Assembly: GCA_023142645.1 (NCBI GenBank)
Contig: JAGLJE010000018.1
Location: 1 to 8,757 of the forward strand
Source of the DNA: Candidatus Altimarinota bacterium
GTDB lineage: Bacteria; Patescibacteriota; Gracilibacteria; JAHISY01
Reading direction: 5' to 3'
DNA length: 8,757 nt
The notes under the pieces were generated by a model that saw only the letters and a program-made list of their open reading frames with translations, was not told the origin of the DNA and searched no databases. Of the stretch, positions 1-5,417 are shown one piece after another (the stretch's first letter is position 1; the number at the start of each line of letters is the position of its first letter). The position numbers were made by a program, and so were the translations under genes.

Positions 1-405
1 AAAATGCAAAAAGAGGCGGAGACGCACGCGGAGGAGGACAAAAAGAAAAAAGAAAGCGTAGGTCTCGTAAATGAAGCCGATGCGCTCGTTTATTCGACTG
101 AAAAAACCATGAAAGAACACGAATCGAAAATTTCAGAGGACGATGCGAAGGAAATCAAAGCGAAGCTGGAAGTTTTGAAAAATGAACTCGGCGAGAAAGA
201 ATTGAATTCCGAAAAAGTGAAACCGGCGATGGAGGAACTCACGAAAGTGAGCCAAACTGCCTTCGCGAAACTTTACGAACAGCAAGCGCAACAATCAACG
301 GACGATGTGAAAGTCGACGACAAGAACGAGCCCAAAAAAGAGGGTGATGAAACTGTTGAGGGTGAGGTGGTGGATGGAGAGAAGAAAGAAGATGAAGAGA
401 AGTAA
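1..405 (+). CDS. dnaK: Molecular chaperone DnaK (Hsp70), C-terminal part, 5'-truncated by window edge
   Basis: The frame is open from base 1 (first codon Lys) and stops with TAA at 403-405, giving about 134 residues. DnaK is the cytoplasmic ATP-dependent Hsp70 chaperone working with DnaJ and GrpE. The visible part is the helical lid of the substrate-binding domain: an 'EAETHAEEDKKKKE' helix, then 'NEADALVYSTEKTMKEH', both hallmark DnaK lid motifs, and 'KVKPAMEELTKVSQTAFAKLYEQ' type helices to about residue 97. The last 35 or so residues are a low-complexity, strongly acidic Asp/Glu/Lys tail, as is usual for DnaK, although it lacks the common EEVxD-like ending. The ATPase domain and peptide-binding sheet lie upstream of the window. 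There is no terminator-like hairpin after the stop. The next gene begins within 13-64 bp and in the same reading frame, so readthrough transcription into it is likely. The family call is secure. Confidence 0.96.
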   Translation, partial: KMQKEAETHAEEDKKKKESVGLVNEADALVYSTEKTMKEHESKISEDDAKEIKAKLEVLKNELGEKELNSEKVKPAMEELTKVSQTAFAKLYEQQAQQSTDDVKVDDKNEPKKEGDETVEGEVVDGEKKEDEEK

Positions 406-468
406 AGATCACTTTTCATGGATTCCTCGAATTTCAAGATTTCAATCTCTAACTCTAATTTCTATAAG

Positions 469-1350
469 ATGGCAAAAAGGCGAACGGACGGAGATGAAAC
501 TTGGTACAGGCTTATAAACTGGACCAAAGGACAAAAATCGAGCGAAAGACTTGCCGCCCATATTTTAAATTCTGAAGCGTTTACATCAATTAATCCATCG
601 CATCCTTTAGGCGGTAAAGATGGATTGAAAGATATTATTTCAACTAAGAACAACCTTCAATGGATAGCGGCAGCATACTTTCCAAGAGGACAAAAAAACT
701 TTACAGAAATAAAGAAAAAATTTATTGGTGATAAAAAAGGAATTAGAAAAAATAAAGTTAGCGGACTTGCTTTTGTGACTAATCAGGAGCTGACTTTGCA
801 TGAACGAAAAGAATTAAAAGACATTGGGAAACCTCACACTATTGAAATATTTCATTTAGAAAGAATATGTCATATTCTCGATACTGCAAAAAACTATGGA
901 ATTAGATTGGAGTTTTTAGATATTGAACTTTCAAAAGAAGAACAATTGTCTTATTTCGCTATTAAAGACGAGAAAATGGTAGATTTAAGCGAAAAACTTG
1001 AACACTTAATGATGGACTACACCTCTTTTAAGCGTTCTTTTGAAGTCAATGAAAACGCTGAAATTTTTAAGGTGCGAACGGAAAAAGAAGTGTATTCAGC
1101 ACTCGAAAGATTTGTTGACCAAATTTGGTACAATCGCCATCAGGGACTAAAGAAAAGGGTCGCCAAGAAAGAAGTTACTATTGCGCCTGACATTTGGAAA
1201 GGCGCGCTAGCGGCCGCAAAACAAATAGAGACGAAATATGGTGAAGAAAGCTTATGGCATGAAAGTGATTTCGAATGGGGCATGCTAAATGGAAAAGTTT
1301 CTGCATTAAGATGGTTGACAGGTGATGATTGGGACATGTTGGACACTTAG
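469..1350 (+). CDS. Putative restriction-endonuclease-like (degenerate PD-(D/E)xK) protein with a second C-terminal domain; possibly transferred
   Basis: A protein of 293 residues from ATG 469. A second in-frame ATG at 418 would add 17 Ser/Asn-rich residues; I prefer 469 because the intervening DNA looks non-coding and 'MAKRRTDGDETWYRL' is a more ordinary start. Neither start has a Shine-Dalgarno. Numbering from 418: an N-terminal alpha/beta region (about 30-170) has 'SSERLAAHIL' (Glu43), 'HPLGGKDGLKDII' (Asp68, Asp72) and 'QWIAAAYFPRGQ'. This order resembles the helix-Glu, GG-x-D, (D/E)xK layout of Mrr-like nuclease folds, but the usual last Lys is not where expected, so the active site may be altered or lost. 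Residues about 170-220 are charged and probably helical. The C-terminal module (about 222-310) ends in a Trp-rich 'FEWGMLNGKVSALRW' motif. Arg codons are mostly AGA/AGG (10 of 15, against 6 of 41 in ilvH through ilvC), suggesting foreign origin. DNA cleavage or a defence role is inference; an inactive nucleic-acid sensor is an alternative. Confidence 0.6.
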   Translation: MAKRRTDGDETWYRLINWTKGQKSSERLAAHILNSEAFTSINPSHPLGGKDGLKDIISTKNNLQWIAAAYFPRGQKNFTEIKKKFIGDKKGIRKNKVSGLAFVTNQELTLHERKELKDIGKPHTIEIFHLERICHILDTAKNYGIRLEFLDIELSKEEQLSYFAIKDEKMVDLSEKLEHLMMDYTSFKRSFEVNENAEIFKVRTEKEVYSALERFVDQIWYNRHQGLKKRVAKKEVTIAPDIWKGALAAAKQIETKYGEESLWHESDFEWGMLNGKVSALRWLTGDDWDMLDT

Positions 1351-1363
1351 GGATAACATCGGG

Positions 1364-1369
1364 TATAAT
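1364..1369 (+). promoter_or_regulatory. Candidate -10 box (TATAAT) downstream of the REase-like gene
   Basis: There is a perfect TATAAT preceded by GGG, 14 bp after the stop of the upstream gene. The best -35 is TTGGAC at 1339-1344 with a long 19-bp spacer, inside the end of that gene. It would start an RNA near 1376 that carries the inverted repeats and reaches ilvH, leaving a leader of about 170 nt. A chance match in AT-rich DNA is possible. Confidence 0.4.
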
Positions 1370-1402
1370 TCATTGCCTGTCAGTATGTTTGCTAATGAGT
1401 CA

Positions 1403-1469
1403 GCTGGAGCAAACTATAGGTGTTTCACGAAACATTACGAAGCAGGCTACAAGCCTGCTCCAGCGTGAA
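1403..1469. repeat. Overlapping inverted repeats (REP-like or leader hairpins) upstream of ilvH
   Basis: Three pairings are visible. AGCAGGCT at 1441-1448 pairs perfectly with AGCCTGCT at 1452-1459 around an ACA loop. GCTGGAGCA at 1403-1411 pairs perfectly with TGCTCCAGC at 1456-1464. TTCACG at 1424-1429 pairs with CGTGAA at 1464-1469. The first two share bases 1456-1459 and so cannot both form. Between them TGTTT-CACG-AAACA (1421-1434) makes another small hairpin. The compact palindrome resembles dispersed REP-type elements, and the repeated left arm suggests a decayed or duplicated copy. No U-run follows directly, so it is not a classical terminator. Confidence 0.6.
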
Positions 1470-1473
1470 TTGT

Positions 1474-1509
1474 ATTCTGTATTCTATTATTCTGTATCCT
1501 GTATTCTCT
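1474..1509 (+). repeat. Degenerate 7-bp tandem repeat, ATTCTGT-type
   Basis: Five units run on: ATTCTGT, ATTCTAT, then one extra T, ATTCTGT, ATCCTGT and ATTCTCT. The unit length is 7 bp with a conserved ATTC core. The tract ends 4 bp before the extended -10 sequence of ilvH, so unit number would set the sequence and spacing of the -35 region. Similar ATTC-cored heptamers recur at 4348-4361 and, on the other strand, at 8697-8724. Confidence 0.65.
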
Positions 1510-1512
1510 TTT

Positions 1513-1521
1513 TGCTAAAAT
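1513..1521 (+). promoter_or_regulatory. Extended -10 promoter for ilvH (TGCTAAAAT)
   Basis: TGC-TAAAAT fits the extended -10 pattern TGn-TAnnnT, with no convincing -35, as expected for that class; the heptamer tract sits where a -35 would be. Predicted transcription start is near 1528, about 20 nt before the ilvH ATG. If this is used, the upstream hairpins would not be part of the ilvH message. Confidence 0.45.
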
Positions 1522-1547
1522 AAATTTTGTTCCATGTTCCTTGTCCC

Positions 1548-2021
1548 ATGACCAAAACTCACACCCTCGTCGCTCTCGTAGAAAATAAAGCTGGCGTGCT
1601 AAATCGCATTGCGAGCCTTTTTCGGCGGCGGAGATTTAATATCGAAAGCCTCACTGTCGGACACTCGGAAAAAGAGGGATTGAGTCGAATGACAATCGTG
1701 GTAAATGAAGATACGAATGTCGATCAAGTTTTTCGGCAGATGTATAAAATCGTGGAGGTAATCAAAATCAAAAAGTTAAACGAGGAAAAAGCGATCATCC
1801 GCGACCTCGCGCTCGTGAAAATCAAACTCACTCCGCAAACTCATGCGAAAATCTTGAAAAACCTTAAACTTTTTGGAGGAAAAATAGTGAAGAAAAATTC
1901 TAAATATCTGATCGCAGAAATTTGTGGACAGCCGGAAAAAATCGAGAGCTTTCTTGATTTAGTGAAAGATTTTGGAATTCTCGAAATCGCGCGGACAGGA
2001 GCCACTGCCGTTTCGAGTTAA
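1548..2021 (+). CDS. ilvH: Acetolactate synthase regulatory (small) subunit
   Basis: A protein of 157 residues, the usual length for this family. IlvH binds the catalytic subunit IlvB/IlvI in the cytoplasm, stimulates it, and confers feedback inhibition by valine at the first committed step of branched-chain amino acid synthesis. The N-terminal ACT domain (about 4-78) shows 'NKAGVLNRIASLF' and 'FNIESLTVG'. Asn13, Gly16 and Asn31 align with E. coli IlvH Asn11, Gly14 and Asn29, positions tied to valine binding, so feedback control is probably retained. The C-terminal domain (about 85-155) has 'FGGKIV' and ends in the family-typical 'FGILEIARTGATAV'. ATG 1548 is chosen because homology begins right there; an in-frame TTG at 1527 would add seven residues of repeat-like sequence. 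There is no Shine-Dalgarno. Unusually, no ilvB lies upstream, and ilvC follows only after two unrelated genes. The family call is secure. Confidence 0.95.
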   Translation: MTKTHTLVALVENKAGVLNRIASLFRRRRFNIESLTVGHSEKEGLSRMTIVVNEDTNVDQVFRQMYKIVEVIKIKKLNEEKAIIRDLALVKIKLTPQTHAKILKNLKLFGGKIVKKNSKYLIAEICGQPEKIESFLDLVKDFGILEIARTGATAVSS

Positions 2022-2033
2022 TTCGAAATAGAG

Positions 2034-2039
2034 TAAAAT
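2034..2039 (+). promoter_or_regulatory. Possible -10 box (TAAAAT) before the membrane-anchored paralogue
   Basis: TAAAAT lies 13 bp after the ilvH stop and 25 bp before the next ATG. The -35 region (TTTCGA, 2011-2016, 17-bp spacer) is poor. It could be a weak internal promoter of the run, or chance. Confidence 0.2.
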
Positions 2040-2063
2040 CCTCCGGCTTTTAAATTTTTTAGA

Positions 2064-3122
2064 ATGAAAAAAATCATCCTCGCAATTCTCGCGATTGGGA
2101 TTCTCGGCGGAGGAGCTTTTATTGTGAAAATCGGAATTCTCGATCGTCCCGAAAATCCACAAGCTTTCGTGAATCAAGCTCTCGCGAATTATTTTGATAT
2201 CGAATCGTCGAAATTCGAGAGCGTGGTAAATCTGAGCGTGACTAAAGTCGCAGACTTTGAAGGAAATTTGAATTTGGAAGTTTCCGGCAAAATCGCGAAC
2301 GCGCGCGACTACCTCCCAAATCTCGATTATCGAATCGCTTTGAACGGCAAAGGCAGCGCGGCAGGACAAGAAGCCGCAATTTCCGCGAGCGGAGATTTGC
2401 GGATTTTGGATGAAATTTTTTACGGGAAATTGGGAAAAATCGAGCTAACCGGAATTCCGAATAAAGTGCTCGCTCTCATTGAATCTACAAACGCTTTTAC
2501 GGAAAAATGGTACTCACTCTCGTTCAAAAAATTAAAGGAGACGAATCTGAAAATTGCTGAACTTTTCGAAGAACAGGAAAAACAGCAAGTTGCTATGCGT
2601 GAAAATTTGCAGAATTTTTTCGTGAATAACGATACTTTGATGGTGAAAAAACTGCCGTTTAGTTTTAGCAACAAGCAGAAAGTAGAAGTCGTTTTGAACC
2701 CCGATGTTTTGACTTCGGATACTTTTTTTGCGGAAATTGAAAGAGTGTTTACTTCGTCCTATCTCGACGGGATGGTGAATCCATTCGAAATGACAGAGGA
2801 AGAAAAAACGGAAGCGCGACGAGTAATTCGAGAAATCATGAAAAAAAGCAATCCGCAAATTCTGCTGCGAATCGGTAAAAAAGATGGCATTCTCTACGGC
2901 TACGATTTTGAGATGGATTTGAATCTCGCAGATATTGGAATCGGAGATTATCCAATAGGGAGGATAAAAATCACGGTAAACTCACAACTCACGGAAGTAA
3001 ATCAACCACAACAAATCGTAATTCCAAAAAATGCGGAGGAAGTCGATCCATTTAATTTTATTCCCACTCCCCAAATCACAGAAGAGGAAAAAATGGTGGA
3101 AGAAAACGTAGAATCAGAGTAA
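2064..3122 (+). CDS. Membrane-anchored exported protein of unknown function (paralogue A)
   Basis: A protein of 352 residues that I do not recognise as a named family. The N-terminus is MKK followed by a hydrophobic segment (about 4-20) without a lipobox Cys, so it is either an uncleaved signal anchor or an ordinary signal peptide; the rest should be outside the membrane. The body alternates beta-like stretches ('FESVVNLSV', 'GNLNLEVSGKI', 'DYRIALNGKG') with an amphipathic helical, Gln/Glu-rich middle (about 155-190), and ends in an acidic Glu-rich tail. It is clearly a paralogue of the next gene: KWYSLSF (148-154), NNDTLMVKKL (188-197), the 'LLRIGKKDG' to 'DLNLADI' stretch (267-291) and NQPQQIVIPK (313-322) all have counterparts in order. 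The layout recalls LolA/LppX-type folds that bind a hydrophobic ligand, but that is inference. It sits 42 bp after ilvH with no obvious terminator between. Confidence 0.75.
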   Translation: MKKIILAILAIGILGGGAFIVKIGILDRPENPQAFVNQALANYFDIESSKFESVVNLSVTKVADFEGNLNLEVSGKIANARDYLPNLDYRIALNGKGSAAGQEAAISASGDLRILDEIFYGKLGKIELTGIPNKVLALIESTNAFTEKWYSLSFKKLKETNLKIAELFEEQEKQQVAMRENLQNFFVNNDTLMVKKLPFSFSNKQKVEVVLNPDVLTSDTFFAEIERVFTSSYLDGMVNPFEMTEEEKTEARRVIREIMKKSNPQILLRIGKKDGILYGYDFEMDLNLADIGIGDYPIGRIKITVNSQLTEVNQPQQIVIPKNAEEVDPFNFIPTPQITEEEKMVEENVESE

Positions 3123-3155
3123 GTTTCTAATTTATTTTTCCTAATCCCTTTCAAA

Positions 3156-4334
3156 ATGAATAAAAAAATCATCCTCACTCTCGCCGTTTTCACGCTCATT
3201 TTCACGAGCGGCTGCGAAAAGAAAACTACTCCCGACCCGCAAGAACTTTTGCGGGAAACTTTCGAAAATGCTTTTTCGATTAATTCTGCAGCTTTCAGCG
3301 CGAACGGAAGCGTAAAAATTAAAGATATCGAAAATTCAAATGGCGAAATCAAATTCACTTTCGAGGGAAAAGGTGAGAATATTTTAAAATTTCCGCCGAA
3401 AATCGATTACATGATTGGCGTGGAATTCAATTTCCAAAATCCGGAAAAAGGAGACGGAGACGGTTCTGTAAAATTCTCAATCAAAATGCTCGAGGACTTA
3501 ATTTTTGCGAAATTCGAACTCATCGAACTCGCCGGAAATCCTGAATTGGAAGCGGCAAAACCTTTCATTCAAATGCTTTCGGGAAAATGGTATAAATTTT
3601 CTCTCAAAGCTCTCGCAGGAGAAAATCCTGAATTCGAAGCAGCTTTTACACAACAACAAGAAAACCAGCAAAAATTCATCGAATTTTACAAAAAACTTTT
3701 AAGTGAGAACGATCTTCTTCTTGCAAAAAATCTGCGGGAAAATGGCGGGGATTTCGTGATTGAAGTGAAGCCGAATTTTGATCTCATTTTTTCCGAAAAA
3801 TTTTTAGATGACATTCGCAACGACTTCTTCGAACTTGTCGAAGATATTGATAAAAATGCGATTGATCCGCCGGAATTTGACGATGAAATGCTCGCGAAAC
3901 TTCCTGAAATCCGAGAAACTGTGAAAAAAGTTTGGCAGGCTGGCAATTTCGAAATTACGATGAAGATTGGCAAAGAAAATCGAATGGCTCACACTTCAAC
4001 CGTAAGCGGAAATCTTGATCTCGCGGAGATTGTAAAACTTCTTCCTGAAGAAATGCAGGAGGAAGAAGTCAGTGGAAAAATTATTTTCGATTTCACTTCC
4101 GAATCTCGCGATTTTAATCAGCCGCAAAATATCACTCCGCCCAAAGATTTCATCGACTTCGATCCCGCGATGCTTTTGGGGGCGATGTCGTCGAGTTTTC
4201 CCGCCCCGGCAGAATTTGAAAACGCAGACCTTTTGCAAGAAATCCCACTTTCAAAAATTGGAGAATTCACTCCTCCAATTTTGGAAGAGAAAGATCCAAT
4301 TATGGAAAATCAACCGGTAAGTCGACCCCGATAA
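3156..4334 (+). CDS. Putative lipoprotein of unknown function (paralogue B)
   Basis: A protein of 392 residues with a classical lipoprotein signal: MNKK, a hydrophobic core (about 5-16), then T-S-G-C with Cys20 as the probable lipidated residue, followed by a charged linker (EKKTTPDP). It should be tethered to the outer face of the cytoplasmic membrane. It shares with the preceding gene KWYKFSL (144-150), SENDLLLAKNL (183-193), 'ITMKIGKEN' to 'GNLDLAEI' (267-292) and NQPQNITPPK (321-330). This supports tandem duplication followed by strong divergence; only this copy has the lipobox. The C-terminus has an extra Pro/Glu-rich stretch (about 345-392) missing from paralogue A. No enzyme motif is visible. 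A role in binding a lipid or another surface ligand is possible but unsupported. The gap to ilvC is 32 bp, again without a terminator, which implies shared transcription. There is no Shine-Dalgarno at ATG 3156. Confidence 0.78.
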   Translation: MNKKIILTLAVFTLIFTSGCEKKTTPDPQELLRETFENAFSINSAAFSANGSVKIKDIENSNGEIKFTFEGKGENILKFPPKIDYMIGVEFNFQNPEKGDGDGSVKFSIKMLEDLIFAKFELIELAGNPELEAAKPFIQMLSGKWYKFSLKALAGENPEFEAAFTQQQENQQKFIEFYKKLLSENDLLLAKNLRENGGDFVIEVKPNFDLIFSEKFLDDIRNDFFELVEDIDKNAIDPPEFDDEMLAKLPEIRETVKKVWQAGNFEITMKIGKENRMAHTSTVSGNLDLAEIVKLLPEEMQEEEVSGKIIFDFTSESRDFNQPQNITPPKDFIDFDPAMLLGAMSSSFPAPAEFENADLLQEIPLSKIGEFTPPILEEKDPIMENQPVSRPR

Positions 4335-4347
4335 ACTTTCAAATTTT

Positions 4348-4361
4348 ATTCTTAATTCTTA
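4348..4361 (+). repeat. Two perfect ATTCTTA heptamers just upstream of ilvC
   Basis: ATTCTTA occurs twice head to tail, ending 5 bp before the ilvC ATG at 4367, where a ribosome binding site would normally be. It belongs to the same ATTC-cored 7-bp class as the tract before ilvH. With only two units, chance is not excluded. Confidence 0.5.
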
Positions 4362-4366
4362 AAATT

Positions 4367-5347
4367 ATGAAACTCTACCACGACAAAGATGCAGATACGC
4401 ACATCTTGAAAAACAAAACGATCGCAGTAATCGGCTATGGTGCGCAAGGAAGAGCGCAAGCTCGGATGCTGCACGATTCAAAAGTTAATGTCATTGTCGG
4501 CGTACGAAAAAATGGTCCATCGGCAAAATTGGCAAAAAAAGATGGACTAAAAGTCGCGGAAATTTCAGATGCGGCAAAAAAAGCGGATATCATACACATT
4601 TTAATTCCCGATGAAGTGCAACGAGAGGTCTACGAAAAAGAGATTACAAAATTCGTGACAGCAGGCAAAACACTTTCTTTTTCGCACGGCTTTTCGATTG
4701 TGTTTAAAAGAATCAAACCGCCGCACGGCGTAAATATAATCATGGTCGCACCAAAATGTCCGGGCACGGAGGAACGGAAATGTTATCTCGAGGGATTCGG
4801 CGTGCCTGCGTTGATTTGCGTTGAAGAAAATGCGACTGGCGACGCGAAAAAAATCGCGCTCGCGATGGCGAAGGCGATGTTTTTCACGAAAGCGGGTGTG
4901 CTCGAAGGAACTTTCAGACAAGAGGCTTTCGAAGATTTGTTTGGCGAGCAGACGGTTTTATGCGGCGGAATGGCAGAGCTGATTAAGGCTGGTTTCGAAA
5001 CACTCGTGGAAGCAGGTTATCCGCCCGAGTTGGCCTATTTTGAATGCTTGCACGAAACAAAGCTCATTATGGATTTGATTTACGAGGGTGGTATTGCACG
5101 AATGTACGAAGTTGTTTCGAATACTGCCGAGTGGGGCGGACGAACTGTCGGTCCGAAAATTATCGACAAAAGCGTAAAACAACGGATGAAAGCCGCGCTG
5201 AAAGATGTCGAGAGCGGAAAATTCGCGCGCGGTTGGATGAAAGAATATGCAAGCGGAATGAAGCAAATGAAAAAACTCCGCGCAGAAGAAAAGAAACATC
5301 CGATTGAAAAAGTCGGCTCGAAAATTCGGAAGTTGTTTGAGAAATAG
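4367..5347 (+). CDS. ilvC: Ketol-acid reductoisomerase (class I length)
   Basis: A protein of 326 residues, within the usual short (class I) size. It converts acetolactate or acetohydroxybutyrate to the dihydroxy acid using NAD(P)H and Mg2+, the second step of valine/isoleucine synthesis in the cytoplasm. The N-terminal Rossmann domain has GYGAQGRAQA (23-32), with Arg29 where His is common. The cofactor loop VRKNGPSAK has Arg47 and Ser52 at the places used to bind the NADPH 2'-phosphate, so NADPH preference is likely. His107 and Lys130 are present. Metal and catalytic residues are all in place: Asp190 and Glu194 in DLFGEQ, Glu226 and Glu230 in ECLHETKLIMDL, and Ser251 in SNTAEWGG. Odd point: 'APKCPGTEERKCYLEGFGVP' (128-147) resembles the KCPGTExR...GFGVP form of long class II enzymes rather than the usual KGPGHxVR. 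The last 20 or so residues are a Lys-rich tail. There is no Shine-Dalgarno. It is the last gene of the forward run. Confidence 0.96.
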   Translation: MKLYHDKDADTHILKNKTIAVIGYGAQGRAQARMLHDSKVNVIVGVRKNGPSAKLAKKDGLKVAEISDAAKKADIIHILIPDEVQREVYEKEITKFVTAGKTLSFSHGFSIVFKRIKPPHGVNIIMVAPKCPGTEERKCYLEGFGVPALICVEENATGDAKKIALAMAKAMFFTKAGVLEGTFRQEAFEDLFGEQTVLCGGMAELIKAGFETLVEAGYPPELAYFECLHETKLIMDLIYEGGIARMYEVVSNTAEWGGRTVGPKIIDKSVKQRMKAALKDVESGKFARGWMKEYASGMKQMKKLRAEEKKHPIEKVGSKIRKLFEK

Positions 5348-5348
5348 A

Positions 5349-5403
5349 AACGAGTTTTCGAAACATATCTCGTTCTTCAAAATTAACACGAAAAACCCTC
5401 GTG
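5349..5403. terminator. Weak hairpins between the converging ilvC and NIF3 genes
   Basis: The 70-bp gap between convergent genes holds two short stems: AACGAG/CTCGTT (5349-5354 with 5369-5374) and CACGA/TCGTG (5387-5391 with 5399-5403, 7-nt loop). Read on the minus strand, the second is followed by TTAATTTT, a poor U-tract, so it could end the NIF3 transcript. Both stems are short, so termination may be weak or depend on other factors. Confidence 0.3.
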
Positions 5404-5417
5404 AAATCGGAGACTTT

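Noticed and set aside
418..1350. Complete restriction-modification or toxin-antitoxin pair
   Set aside because: No methyltransferase, specificity subunit or small partner gene lies on either side; the neighbours are dnaK and ilvH.
1441..1464. Rho-independent terminator after the REase-like gene
   Set aside because: The stem is good, but the sequence after it (GTGAATTG) has no T-run on the plus strand, and on the minus strand the flank is mixed as well.
1403..1509. CRISPR array
   Set aside because: The repeats are 7-9 bp, partly inverted and without regular spacers of 25-40 bp; no cas gene is nearby.
1329..1523. 64-residue frame overlapping the end of the REase-like gene, as a leader peptide for ilvH
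   Set aside because: It runs through inverted repeats and the heptamer tract, has no run of Val/Leu/Ile codons typical of attenuator peptides, and its composition looks random.
1959..2369. 136-residue minus-strand frame opposite the end of ilvH and the start of paralogue A
   Set aside because: It spans a gene boundary on the other strand and shows no motif, start signal or plausible composition.
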